Source of the DNA: Pomphorhynchus laevis
Taxonomy: Eukaryota; Acanthocephala; Palaeacanthocephala; Echinorhynchida; Pomphorhynchidae
Assembly: GCA_012934845.2 (NCBI GenBank)
Contig: WNNJ02003158.1
Coordinates: forward strand, 62,001-126,000
Length of the DNA: 64,000 bases
Direction: 5' to 3'
The position numbers and the translations under genes were made by a program. Within the stretch, counting starts at the first letter, position 1, and the number at the start of each line of letters is the position of its first letter. Shown here piece by piece: positions 11,747 through 23,601 of the stretch. The notes beneath the pieces were generated by a model. That model was given only the letters and a program-made list of their open reading frames with translations. It was not told the origin of the DNA and made no database searches.

Positions 11747-12124
11747 ATGGTAACCTCTAACGTGAAGTATGCCAAACAACTGTTGGTCATATTTCGCTGG
11801 ATATACTTTTCAATAATTTTTAAGTTAGGCCTTAATTTAAATATAAATGAATTTGTTTTTGGCGAAGCATTCCGTGAGTGCGAATCAAAAAATAATGTTA
11901 TTGATATTTCAGCTGGTCATTCAGCTCCTTCCAATTGTATGTATAATATCTCCTCGTTTTTTGTGAAACAACTAAGAGAAATTATACATATAATTGAAAA
12001 GGATGCGTGTCCATCCGAAATATCAATAACATTATTTTTTGATTCGCACTTTAAAATGCTTCGCCAGAAACATATTGATTTTACCCCAAATGTTATCTTG
12101 CTTGATAAATCAATTTATCAATAA
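11747..12124 (+). CDS. Unassigned 125-codon ORF, possible host gene or exon
   Basis: Seen: an open frame from ATG 11747 to TAA 12124 in AT-rich DNA, with mixed amino-acid usage (Cys, His, Arg, Trp) unlike random AT translation. It begins MVTSNVKYAKQLLVIFRWIY, has a middle helix-like stretch ISSFFVKQLREIIHIIEKD and then a strand-like SEISITLFFDSHFKM. A TTTTACAG acceptor-like site lies just upstream, in frame, so it could be an internal exon. It follows eIF2B epsilon by 450 bp on the same strand. A faint resemblance in helix-strand order to p31comet (MAD2L1BP) was noted, but no diagnostic motif supports it. An AATAAA lies at 12513. Function unknown. Confidence 0.4.
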   Translation: MVTSNVKYAKQLLVIFRWIYFSIIFKLGLNLNINEFVFGEAFRECESKNNVIDISAGHSAPSNCMYNISSFFVKQLREIIHIIEKDACPSEISITLFFDSHFKMLRQKHIDFTPNVILLDKSIYQ

Positions 12125-12378
12125 TTTTAAGTCTAAACACTGAGTCTATAAATACATATTTGTAATGCTATCTGATTATACTTGTTCTATCATTTGTATT
12201 TGTAGGATATCTACGACGCTAAATTTTTTAATTTTCTCATTTTAATGTGATATTTGACGTTGTACAAAAATATCTTTGTTTTTAAATGAAAGATACGAGT
12301 TGCCTATACATATTTTGTTATATAGTAAAACTTTGATATATTTTAGTATCGAAAACTTATATATTCTGTATATCATAA

Positions 12379-12380
<2 letters not shown>

Positions 12381-12460
<80 letters not shown>
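12381..12460. repeat. (TA)n microsatellite
   Basis: An uninterrupted dinucleotide run of about 80 bp. Confidence 0.95.
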
Positions 12461-12462
<2 letters not shown>

Positions 12463-12636
12463 TAAGAAGCATATATCTTTTGGTATCAGAAAATACATAT
12501 TTTTTACAATTGAATAAAGTATATACTTTTTAGAATCAGATCTTTGTATCGGAACATGTTGTAGTATTGAAAAACGTATGTAGATACGATTTTTTTAATA
12601 AAAAAACGAATATAGTATCAAAAAATTTTAAATTAC

Positions 12637-12711
12637 CTTCCGTGAGTACATCAATCATAATGTGATGTCTTCTGTAGCCATCAACAATTTTGTAGACTTT
12701 TTCAAGACATT
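12637..12711 (-). other. Unassigned coding-like segment, possibly pseudogenic
   Basis: On the - strand the stretch reads CLEKVYKIVDGYRRHHIMID then VLTEG, closed by a GTAATT donor-like site. Just upstream another frame reads THAMLLILATHADFCIQNKL. The two together look like one protein broken by a frame change. I do not recognise it. It could be the remnant of a host gene or of a DNA transposon. Confidence 0.3.
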
Positions 12712-12884
12712 CTCAAGTTTATTTTGTATACAGAAGTCAGCATGCGTTGCTAATATTAAAAGCATTGCGTGAGTTCGGTATCATACAAAAGTAAGTATCT
12801 GCACCACTCCTAAACCACAATATGTAGCGACACCGATAATAAAACGTTAAATTAGCACGGAGTTTAACAAATAAGGATCAATTC

Positions 12885-14400
12885 AGCTAACTGAATCTAC
12901 GTATGTAATATAAATAAAAATATAAATATAAATAAAATTATTATTTTTATAAAATAAAAATAAATAAATATAAATAATGAATCAAAATTTAATAATTAGA
13001 TAATAAATAATTATAAATAATTGTTATAAGATTTTATATAACTTATATCAAGTTAAAATAAAAAATTGAAATTTAAAATAAACGTCATTTTTATGAATTG
13101 ACTAATAAATAACAGACGTTGTATCAGAATAAGAATTAGAGGTCATTAGGATGAACTGCTATGTAATCAGGTTTTGGCCCCCAAATTCCTAGGCCTAACA
13201 TAGCAGTGGGGCAAACAGTGCTAATGACGTATTTCCTCTGATAATATTTGATTATCTAGTATCTTTTTCTAATACAAAGTATATTATTTATTATCATAAA
13301 CATTTTAAGCTTAAAATTTTAAACAGATGATTTTATCTCTATCTTTTTATAAGATTTTATATAACTTATATCAAGTAAAAATAAAGAGTTAAAATTTAAC
13401 AAAGTATATTATTTATTATCCATCCATAAAAATTTGCCACCTAAGAGTTTAAATTTATTCTTTATATTATTGTGTTGATTTATATATTTTATTATTTTCT
13501 GTTTGATGGTATTTTTATAGTAACCTAGTTTAAAATATGTATCTATTTAATTATTTAAATGATTTTGAAGAAAGCCAATATCATTACATATTGTTGCAAT
13601 TCTTAAAATTTCATTATTTAATGTTTTATATTTTATATTATATGGTATGCATTAATGCTCATGCAAAAATATGTTTCTTGTAAATTTAAATATGCCATCT
13701 TTACGATATAAATTAAAAGTAGTTTTAATTGATGTTAATTTAATGATCATATCAAGATATATACTTTCTTTATCATTAATATTGGTTTATCATTAAAATT
13801 AATATTTCTTTATCATTAATATTAATTAAATACACATATAAAATAAGTCAGCTATAATTGTGTTACTATTACCTACCACTGGAACACCTTTTACTGTCTA
13901 AATATTGATTCCCCTACTTTTAAATAATTTTGATTTATCAAAATATTTAAGGATTCTATTAATTCAATTTATCCATATATTTATATTTACTTGATGGTTT
14001 AATTTTTGTTAGATAGGCGTTATAGTTATAACATAACATATATGTAAATCTTTTTCCGAATATAAGATTAATTAATTTTACTAACGCTTCTTTAATATCT
14101 ACTAAATCTAGATTTTATAAAGCGTACTAAAATCGTATGTATTTATATTTTGAAAATTTATTCCTTTTGTCTGTTCTAAAAATTCTTTTGTAGAATTAAC
14201 ACTGAAATATTGTTTTATACTAGGATTAATTTCGATTACCTTGCAATATTTTTTGAAGTGTGCTTTAATTAATTTAAGTATTTTATTCATATAAACAGAA
14301 AGTGGTTTTAATGTACATTTAAACGCACTACATATGAACCTAGGTTTATTGGATTTTTATGTAATTTTGGATTCCAATATAATATAGGTATAGTTTTCGG
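12885..14400 (-). mobile_element. PLE-B copy 1, 3' portion with RT fragment
   Basis: Seen on the - strand: 14290-14108 reads MNKILKLIKAHFKKYCKVIE and ends at NTYDFSTLY, RT motif A. It is nearly identical to the copy at 41.1 kb. The remainder to 12885 is a decayed RT and 3' UTR shared with the copies at 39.4-41.6 and 48.1-49.2 kb. The 3' UTR contains a conserved hairpin with arms CTGCTATG/CATAGCAG (13140-13205). Several internal gaps relative to the other copies. Confidence 0.75.
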
Positions 14401-15970
14401 TATAATATAAGTATAGTATAGTATGGATATATCGATTTTATTAGGACGAGTCAGTAAGATTATACATAACTGTGACAGGTGAAGCAGCAGATATTATGTG
14501 AAGATAGTAAGCGTTGGCGATCCCTTATATTTAGCGTCGTTTATATCTACAATGCTACAAAGTAAAAAATATCACCATTCTAATTATTTGTCTCAATTAT
14601 CAACGACGTTTTGTAAAAACCTAAGTAACGGTATTTTATACCGTCACATAGAAACGACGTTTTTTCATCAAATTGTGATGATAGTTTTCGTTGATCGATT
14701 GCATTTTTGAATAACATTGTAACTAACATACATAATTAAGTAAAACTCTAATATTGTTCATCTTTATTGTCGATTTACATTCAGATTTAAATAAAATAAT
14801 GTTTTATGTTGGTCGGTTTTAGTTTTTTAACTTAAAGTAGTGGGTGTTTGTAAAACATTAAACGTGTGAAAGCTGTGTGCCCAAACTAGAAACAAGTTCT
14901 AAATTATAAAAATAACGACATAATGCGGTTCTATTCGGTTACGTTGATTGTAGATAATCCCGCGTATTGTTCGCTCTCTCTCCAAAGTTCTTTACGTTTT
15001 CGACTAATTTTGACGATTGGATTAGTAATGGATACGCCACACTCACTAAAACGATAACAAATATATTACTATATAGATGTAACATATAAATAATTATATG
15101 TTTTACTGAAAAGCTTTTAAATTCATTTAATTTGAAAATAAATAAATCTCATTAGTGCTCGCTTATTCTTGTCCTCTGCATTTAATCAGTCACTTTTACA
15201 TTCATTAACGTCAGTGTTTGTATTAAAGTCGTCACCTCTGCAATTAGAATAGTTAATATAGGATATGTCATATATGATTGTATACCAAGCACAAATATTT
15301 TTATGTTCAAGATAATTAATAATTCCTTAACTAAAGGTTAAATATTTATTATATGATGCGATTTTATTGTATTTAACTTAAATACTTGTATCAATTTATT
15401 TTTACTTATACAGCAAAATAAAAATTTAGAACATAATTGATCGATTATGATCGATCAATCACAATTGATCAATTGTGATCGATCAATCACACAATTGATC
15501 GGATAATCAATCAATTGCCGACAATTATTTTCAGCATTAAATTGTCGAATAGGGAATTTTTATTAAAGGCTAGCAGTATATTCACTAATTCAAATTGCCT
15601 AAATCTTTCAAGAATAATCGATTTTGTTGCTTTTGATTTAGTGTTACATAATAATAAATAAGATTGCAGAATTAATGGAAGTAGTTACTTTGGATATATC
15701 ATGAAATATATAGATTTTATACAAATGAGACATATGTTAATGTAAAAGTAATGAGATAAAATCCGAGGGTGATTAATTTAATGCAAAGGTAAGTAGAATG
15801 CAGAAGTGACAAACACTTTATCGCAGTAGTGATAATATTAAATTCAAATGCAACCTTAATAATGAACATTTATTAAATTTGACGATATATTATAAAAAGC
15901 AGTTTTGATCTGTAAAAATTTAATAAATCTCAAGTTAATAGTACCCTTGTTTTTAAGCTATAAAACTTAC
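14401..15970. other. AT-rich intergenic or intronic sequence with a small palindrome cluster
   Basis: No gene recognised. At 15438-15515 the words TTGATC, GATCGATCAATC and CAATTGATC recur in alternating orientation, forming nested palindromes. The final exon of the - strand dehydrogenase gene was expected here but no convincing exon was found. Confidence 0.5.
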
Positions 15971-18900
15971 CTGAAATAATCCCCAGAGTATTGCTTTATA
16001 TTTTTGTTAAGGGCAATGTGCAAAATTGTTTGAATTCCTTGAAGTGGTGTCTTCAAAATTGTGCGCTTTGCCACTGAATAGATAGGTGGGAGTATATTTC
16101 GTTGGAATGTGTTATCATTCAAGCCGTAAGTTATGTTTGTAGCAACTGCTCCTGGATTTAGCGAGTATGCTGTTACGGTCGTGCCTATAAAAATGTAATG
16201 ATTACCAATATGCTTTATTATATTTATCAAACTTGTACAGATTTACTAAAATATATAGTGTAGCTTATTAAACAAATTGTAGTCTTTACAGACGACAAAT
16301 ACATAACAGTATTACAAGTCGGTATTAAGGAACCTCAATTATATTATCTTAACAAATTAAAAATTGGAAAATCTTAAGTTGCAAAAATTTGATCTTCGTT
16401 TTTTAAAAATAGACTGTTTTATTTTGTGTTATCTGCCACAAAATATGTCCAAAAACAGACAACAGTGTAATAACAAAGATACATTTTATTGAACGTTTCG
16501 GTTTTCGCCTTTCTTAACAATCAAAATTCTTAAATCTTTTAAAATAATCATTCTATGACAGTTGTTTATTGTAATTTATTCGTCGGTTTTCAATAAAACT
16601 TTTCGTTGAATACTTTCGAAATATTATTTTAAAAGATTTCAGAATATTCCCTCAATACTTTTTTTAAATATGAATTATATTTTAGTATTAAATATTCAAT
16701 TTGTTATTAAGAAAAGCGAAAGCTGAATCGTTTTATAAAGTCTTTTTGGTTATTGCACTCTTGTCTGTTTAATTAATTATTAATGTCTGTTGATGTAAAA
16801 GCATCAACTGAAAAATTTGTAAATAATCTCCAAGTACTAAATACGAAAGATAGTGCAACAATATTAGTTACATAACACTAAAAAACTTTCGATATAAGAG
16901 CATTTCTTCTCCCTAAATACTTTATACTTTGAACAATTAGCTAAGTATATTACATTTTTACTCTTACATGATAGCGCACCTTTAACATTATAGTTTGTAT
17001 TAGTGTATGAGCCTGCTGTAAAGTTTGATATGGTCTCTATCTTATTACAACACCTGCTCCGTGAGAAGAAACATGGTTTGCATTCTGACACTATATTGCC
17101 CAACTGTTTCTGCTTATTGATATCCTTTATATTTTTTTTCTTGTGCAAAAATATACAAATGACTGGTTACCTTTTATTCCTGTGGATCTATATGCCATAA
17201 TAAATCGCTAGAAAAAGAACTCATGTAAGGATGATAATCTTCAAATAGCTTGACTCTAACGTGAGTGCTTGCGATACCATGTAATACAATTTTAGTGGAA
17301 CGTCATTCATATAATGTAGAAATTTATCACGATAAACTTTATCCTCAATTCCATACCATGACATTATCATCAATATATGTTGACGATGCTTTTAGCATAT
17401 CAATCGTGATTTCATTAGGACAGGATAAAATGTGAAATTAATGAATATTTTTGATTCTTTGTGGTATCTTTCTTTGTAAGTTATTCCTGTATATTTTTCC
17501 CTACGTGTTAACTTTCTGTGCATGAACCTAAATACAACATATTTCGAATAGGTATATGCATATACGCATATAAGAAATGCATATGTATATGCATATCTTT
17601 CATATGTATATATGTACCTTTAATCTTTAATTTTGTACCTTTAATTTTTGTTGTGGTCTCTTCAGACCACAATTATTCCTGCTGTAGATAAACTAGTATT
17701 TCTAGGTATTCACTTCGACAATAACCTGCATCTCGATCCCTTTATTCGTGATAAAACTAGGTCTTCAAATATTCTTCTCCGTGATATTCGTCTCGTCAGA
17801 AATTCTCTAGATTTTAGTTCTTGTAAATATCTTATCTCATCCCTTCTTTTCCCACATATTAATTACTGTCTTAGCCTTCTCATCTTCTATTCAAAGTCAT
17901 CCCTTAAACCTCTTTAGCGCCTCATTAACGCTGCTGTGCGCATCCTTTTTCGACTTTGTAAATTCGATCATATATATTCCTATTTATCAAAACTTGGATG
18001 GCTAAGTATTAAACATCGCGTTCGTTTTCGTCTGCGTTGTCTAACTTATCGCCGTCTCCATTGTAATTCTCCTTCTTATCTCTATCTACCAACTCTAAGT
18101 TAATCTCGCTATCTTTCTACTCACCTACGTTCATGTGATTCTCTTCTGCTACACGTACCTCTTCACTCAACCAACTTCGGCCGTCGATCCCTACATATCG
18201 CTGCTTATCTCCTTTGGAATTCCTTACCTGATCATCTGCGATCATCATCCTCACTCCAATTTTTCAAAAAGCAACTAAAATCGATGCTACTAAACGATTA
18301 ACTTTTTTCCAATCTGTTTCGCTTTTGTGGGCTTGTAAGCACACAGTCTGGGTGCATTTGCCACATTAAAAAAGCTTTTAAATTCTAAATTCTAATCGTG
18401 GTTGTCGTATCAATATATACGCAGCACTTGCATCGATTATCATTACAGCTATGAGTGTTATTTAGAGTTTGTTCTAGATTTATTTAGTTTGATCTGTTCA
18501 AGGATCGAACCAATTGTATGCTTTATACAATAGAACACTTTTGACTTTTGTAATTAATCTTTGAATTAGCTATTTGCCTCATATACTAATTTAACCACAT
18601 CATGTGCAAATGTCCTCATTGCAGAACAGAAATCTATGGTCGGGCTTCTGTTATTTGTATATTAAGTTGATATAGTATTAACTTGTTAATTCATTGTCTC
18701 TAATTATCTCGATGTACGATCGGATTTTCAAGTTTCGCAAGATGTTCATGCTATTTGTCTCAGTGATTTAGAAAGCTGATAATTTTGCCGGCATTCGTTT
18801 ATTATTGTTTTGCCTTTATAGATTTAGAATATATCAACTTCTCGCATAAGTAAATGTTGGCAAATGCGTTTCTTTATGGTAAATCTCGTATTATACGTTA

Positions 18901-21900
18901 TCATGGCATACGAGTAACCTTATTCGAAAGACATGCGAATGTGTACAATGCTAGAAAAAAAACATTTTGTGCAAATTGGATAGATTCAAAGCTAAAAAAA
19001 GGTATCTGAATTCGTACCTTGCGAATTCCTTCCAGGGCATATTTATGGTGTCTAATCATCTAACATAAAATGCTGTTAAGCTCTAGCGCTGATGCTAAAA
19101 TTTGCGTCTCTGCAAGTGGCGATTAATGCTACTATATGAAAATACTGCAACAAGGGGACGCTTTCTTTTTATTGTTAGTAAATAAAAGTTATAGCATAAT
19201 TCTTTCAGATTAAAGCGTCACCACTTGCATTATTCTCATATAGTGGCGTTAATCACCACTTTCAGTAACGTAACTTTTAGCATCAGCGCTAGAGCTTCGG
19301 TTCGAGTTCTAGCTACTGTTTAACAATAATGTGGTGCTTGTTCAGTACCTTAGTACGCTTATGAAGGAAGGAGTGACAGCACACTTGCTGTCTTGTAAAG
19401 CTACTGCTTAGGCAGACCGTACCATATGTAAGGTTGGTAACCGGTGGATGAGCGTGCACTTAGCAATTTCCTTTCAGAACTCTACTAAGGATATATTACC
19501 GTCGAAGTTGTGTGGATACATGGCCACACTGATGAGAACACCCTGTAGTGATGAGTAGAAATAGTTAATGTTGAAATGCCTCATTAGGGGCTAGGCGTCT
19601 GTGATAGGCGCATTCCGGTTTAAGCTTCACGACGAAGTTTGTAAAAAGAATGAATGTTTAAACTTTTCTGTTTGTGTTTGTAAATAAAAGTTTTAGCATT
19701 ATTCTTTCGATAAAAGCGTCATCACTTGCAGTATTGCTAAAAACTTTTATATTTAATGAGGCCTTGCGTATAACATATATATGTAGTGTTATAAGCTTAG
19801 ATTGATGAATCATTGATTTAAAGAGTTTCTTTTCGTTTTCACTTAATTTTGTATATATAATACGGGAATAACATTTTGATATAGCATAAATAAACAAATA
19901 GTTTCTTTTTTTAAGTTGTTTGAATCAAAATTCGAATCTGGATATAAGAGGGTTTTTCCGACCTCATCGTTTAGGATCCATGTTTTTGTTGAGGAAGAGA
20001 ACCACTCCAGAAAACACTCACAACGTTGTGTATCAATATTCATGTAAAAAGCTGCCTCTAACGCCGCTTATATAGGTTACACAAGTTGTAAATTGTTGGA
20101 TCGTATCAAACAGCATAAGTATAAGAGTAGTGCGATCCAGAAGCATCTAGAAGCCGAACATAGTGGAGGAGTTGTTGCATTAGACGAGATGATAAAGAAT
20201 TTTAAAATACTTTACAAATGCAATAGTACGTATGAATTAAGACTGGTGGAAGCACTCCTTATTCGAATTTATCGTCCATTAATAAATATAAAATTTAATG
20301 AATTTGGACGTGAACTAAAACTCCACAAATAGAAACTTTTATTTTTTATTTTGTAGTTTTTATTTTACTGATTGTAAATTTTTCTAGATGGCATCCTTGA
20401 CAATGACTTCGCTAGAAAGTCGAAATATTGGAACAAGAAACTATTTGTTTATCTATGCTATATCAAAATGTTATTCCCGTATTATATATACAAAATTAAG
20501 TGAAATCGAAAAGAAACTATTTAAATCAATGATTCACCAATCTAAGCTTATAACAAAACTAAAATCATATATTACGTTTCTAAGATATGTAGTGAAAACA
20601 ACGACTCTGGAACAAATATAAAATGCTAAGATAAATTTAAATTATAAGTAGCTATTAAAGCAATAAAATATACAGACGTTTTGATAAAATCAGAATGAAG
20701 GAAATAAACTGTCGGATTGCAAAGTAAAAAAAGTTAAACGGAAACTTAGTTACGTTAAAATATCATCCGTCATTAAGAAATGTTAATCAGGAATTGCTGC
20801 TAATAACGTATAAATTGGTATCGAAGCCTAAAAACATTAATAGTAAAGAACCTAAAGTGTATTTCCTACAAATAACATAATTTACAGCCATCTTAGGAGG
20901 GCTTACCTGAATTAATTTAAAAATACTTTATAATCGGAAATGTAACGGATTCGAGCTCCCACGTTTTAAAAATTTCAGTGTTATCCAAGAAAGTTGTAAT
21001 TTTAAAAGTACGCAAACGAATTTAGAATAAATAAAATAAAACATGCAAATATTTGTAAAACTAATAACTTTATATATTTAGGAGAATGCGGATTATGCCA
21101 TGTTCAATATGTAGGAGAAATCAAATGTGTAAGCTTGAAATTGAATAACAGGCAACCAGACATTAATGCAACAATGATTCCGACTCCTTCGTAAATCATG
21201 TTGTTGAAATGCACCACGTTATAGATAAAACAAAATATACAATTATTGGTGGTTTTTATAAATATACAATTATTGGCGGTTTTTATAAACGCGATGCTAA
21301 AAGAGAAGCTGGCAAAACGGCAGGTCCAATTAATGACATTCAGTGGATAAGGAATGAACAAAAACATGATATTATTGACCCGAAAATGACTGAAAAATTA
21401 GGAAATTCTTCCGCAGTATATATAGAAACAATTTCGAATATGCTCTTATTCCACTATTTAATGCTTATCAAGCTAAATTGTTGCAATTAAGTTTAGTATG
21501 TCTGTATTTTGTAACAACATTACCTAAATGTGAAGATAGTATTGTAAGTGTTATCGTAATTTCAAAATAGCAAATTTATATTTTATAGTGGAAGATTTTT
21601 TTCTTAGTTCATATATTAGTGTTTTGAGTACATAAATTAAATCATGCAACTGAGTCTATGTATTTTGTCCTATACATAAATTTAATAACTTCAGAGATGT
21701 TTATATCATGATATAAACATAACAATTTAATTTTGTATTTTAAAATATTAAAAATTTAAGCTTATTTGTATATTTACCTTGTAGTCGTTTTTTAAGCTCA
21801 TTCGTAAACATGACATTATATAGCTTTGAATTAGCGTATGATAGCAGAGCCGATGTACTGATTTGCTTTACTTTATCAAGGTTATATCTGCCAACTAAAC

Positions 21901-23601
21901 ATTTATATTAAACTATACATTTGTAAAGAATAAATTAGACTATAATTTACCATGTCATCTTGAAACAATATTCGATTACCCATCTTTCTTATCTGTATTA
22001 GCAATAAACACTTCGGGAATGAATTATTATAGTATAAAAACGTTTTTAAATTAATTCTTCATATATATATTTTGAGAACATGGACTACTTTTAATTTTAA
22101 CTTGTGATAAAATTAATAATGCTACTTTACTATATATTTAGGTAAATGTTGTAACCAGATATAAATATATATGGTTACAACATTTACCTGAAAATATTTG
22201 TTGAGTCTTTAAATGACCCAAGAGCGCGGTACAGTCACGATCAATAAAGCTATATATACGAAATATGATTATTGGTCTCTACCAACAAAAAACAAAGATT
22301 AATTCTTCAATTTTACGTTTCGCCTTGCGACTTCTTCAAAAATTATAAGTCGTTGTTATTAAGATAATTTAAACTACATAGTTTAAATTATCTTAATAAT
22401 TTAAACTATCTAGTTTAAATTATTTATGAGTAGTTTAAATTATTTATGACTAGTTTACGCACTACTCATAAATTGTTATAATCAATTATAGAATAATTAA
22501 ACTCTGATTTTTTAAGTGTAAAACGCTGCATTTAATTCATTCTGATTATTTGAAAAAATAATAATTTGAAAAATAATAACTTTTTTAGTAATGTAATGGA
22601 TGTCTTAGTATATATTCTTATGCTTTGAATGACTTGCTTTCAAGCAAGTCATTAAAGAATGCTTCACTTGCCAGTTAAAATATAGGCATGGCTACAACTT
22701 TTGAGCCAAACTATTAAATCACGTAATGGTAATATTTTGCATGGCTTTGAATATTAAATACTGAAACGAATAATTTGCTTATTTGATAAGTAAATTATTT
22801 ATTTTTTATATTTATAATTAGCATCTAAGCTGTAAGCTAAAACAGAAAACTTACTTAAATGAAAACTGGAAGAAACATTTATAATTCTTGCATCTGGAGA
22901 TTTCTTGAGTGTATCGAGCAATAAATTGGTGAGCAGGAAATGACCAAGATAGTTAGTAGCGAAATGAATTTCAAACCCATCTTCACTCAAACCTGGATTC
23001 ATTAATACACCTGTTAAAGACATGATATGTTTAATTTAATTACTGTATATGTACATGCGATATGTACTTCAATACCTGCATTATTTATTAGTAAATCTAT
23101 CTTATCAACCTTAGCACGAATTCTCTTGGCGAAAGACCGAACGGAAGCAAGACTGGATACGTCTAATTGTTCAATTTGAATAACACGCTTCGGATTCTCT
23201 TTTTGCATAGTTTCTCTGGCTTCTGTTGCCCTTTTTACTGACCGACATGCCATTATCACTTTAGATCCTAGATATTTAATCACAAGCAACTAAAGCTATT
23301 TAGGTTATGAATCACAAATATAAATAGCTCTCATAATAAAAAAATATAATTAAACAGATCAGCAATTTTAATATAAGCATGATGTTGTGTAAGTAATGAC
23401 GGGGAAATAATTATCTACAAAAGTGTCAATGATCGACATGTGATAAATCATCCTTTGAAAACAAACCTTTGTCTGCTAAATATTTTGTTGCCTCATATCC
23501 AATACCACTATTCGCCCCTGTTATTATCGTTAAAGTTCCATGTAGATCTCTATCGCAGCTACATTTGCTATGAATATTAAATTTTAAGTAATCTGTCCAT
23601 C
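15971..23601 (-). CDS. Short-chain dehydrogenase/reductase, retinol dehydrogenase 11-14-like, five exons (partial)
   Basis: Seen: - strand exons 23601-23467, 23267-23076, 23010-22855, 21894-21778 and 16184-15971, all with GT..AG boundaries and matching phases (phase 1 at four junctions, phase 2 after the last). The joined protein shows the NAD(P) fold glycine motif TGANSGIG, the Asp of [17 protein letters not shown], the SSS strand INVSSSFHL, the catalytic YANSK in the fourth exon and the NPGAV motif. Known: this is the classical SDR order, and RDH-like enzymes reduce or oxidise retinoid and other lipid carbonyls at membranes. The N-terminal exon (membrane anchor expected) and the final exon after GDYFR were not found. 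The 5.6-kb intron is packed with PLE, LINE and foldback insertions. The exact substrate cannot be read from sequence. Confidence 0.88.
16430..17150 (-). mobile_element. PLE-D fragment, zinc cluster and start of GIY-YIG
   Basis: On the - strand, 17148-16864 encodes a Cys cluster ([12 protein letters not shown]) followed by [17 protein letters not shown], the same order as in PLE-1 and PLE-2. The GIY-YIG core then degenerates. Near 16530-16480 (-), AAGAAAGGCGAAAACCGAAA then CGTTC resembles a PLE 3' end. It lies within the large dehydrogenase intron, same strand. Confidence 0.65.
17640..18390 (+). mobile_element. LINE 3' fragment, CR1/L2-like C-terminus
   Basis: Seen: from 17648 the + strand encodes a post-RT LINE tail: [19 protein letters not shown], then [20 protein letters not shown], then (after stops) [20 protein letters not shown]. 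Known: the last motif (usually FGxRSFxxAAPxLWNSLP) is diagnostic of CR1/L2-group LINE ORF2 ends. The 3' tail GTAAGCACACAGTCTGGGTG then CATTTGCCAC matches the end of LINE-B at 60.65 kb, so both belong to one family. 5'-truncated. Confidence 0.8.
18391..19079. other. Intronic sequence, nothing recognised
   Basis: Within the large dehydrogenase intron. No supported feature. Confidence 0.5.
19080..19295. repeat. Foldback element (MITE-like)
   Basis: Left arm GCTCTAGCGCTGATGCTAAAA and a second arm block GTGGCGATTAATGCTACTAT pair with the right part ending TTAGCATCAGCGCTAGAGC. The central segment (TAAATAAAAGTTATAGCATA onward, 19180-19235) recurs at 19680-19735 inside PLE-E, so the centre is itself a dispersed repeat. 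Confidence 0.75.
19296..19640. repeat. Locally GC-richer segment, possible dispersed repeat
   Basis: About 340 bp of clearly higher GC than its surroundings (e.g. GCCTCATTAGGGGCTAGGCG), without an open frame on either strand. No homologue elsewhere in the window was seen. It may be a SINE or the UTR of an element, but no tRNA-like A/B boxes or poly-A tail were found. Confidence 0.3.
19660..20620 (+). mobile_element. PLE-E 3' end with GIY-YIG, flanked by inverted arms
   Basis: Seen: 20050-20332 (+) encodes [20 protein letters not shown], then [14 protein letters not shown] and [20 protein letters not shown], a GIY-YIG domain of another PLE lineage. It is flanked by inverted arms of about 120 bp: 20445-20560 (+) reads [20 protein letters not shown], and 19900-19785 (-) encodes nearly the same sequence. 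Known: PLE copies often carry an inverted 5' fragment. A short stem GACTT..AAGTC followed by GAAA (20402-20425) sits at the 3' junction. Confidence 0.8.
20640..21490 (+). mobile_element. PLE-F 3' part, linker and GIY-YIG
   Basis: Seen: near 20758 [20 protein letters not shown], the conserved PLE linker, then after decay [20 protein letters not shown] (21080) and [20 protein letters not shown]. The peptide YTIIGGFYK occurs twice in a row, from a 27-bp tandem duplication at about 21236-21291. The open tail to 21490 contains [20 protein letters not shown]. Several breaks. Confidence 0.75.
22140..22189. repeat. Perfect short hairpin
   Basis: Arms AGGTAAATGTTGTAACCA (22140-22157) and its exact reverse complement (22172-22189) around a 14-nt AT loop. 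Confidence 0.85.
22220..22350 (-). mobile_element. PLE-like 3' end remnant
   Basis: On the - strand TTGAAGAAGTCGCAAGGCGA then AACG resembles the PLE terminal CTGAAGAAG..GGCGAAACG motif. No coding sequence adjoins it. Weak. Confidence 0.35.
22351..22854. repeat. Palindromic AGTTTAAATTAT repeats and a short hairpin
   Basis: From 22370 to 22470 the word AGTTTAAATTAT recurs in both orientations. At 22628-22654 AATGACTTGC and GCAAGTCATT form a 10-bp hairpin. Otherwise intron of the dehydrogenase gene. Confidence 0.6.

Noticed and set aside
11747-12124. Naming the ORF p31comet (MAD2L1BP)
   Set aside because: Only a loose helix and strand order agrees; no diagnostic residue was seen, so it is left unassigned.
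15180-15245. GGTGACGACTTTAATACAAA on the - strand as the last dehydrogenase exon
   Set aside because: It would follow GDYFR in phase but lacks the Cys-Lys and Leu-Trp features usual for this family's C-terminus.
19520-19565. CTGATGAGAACACC..GTAGAAAT as a hammerhead
   Set aside because: No helix II can close between the two conserved words.
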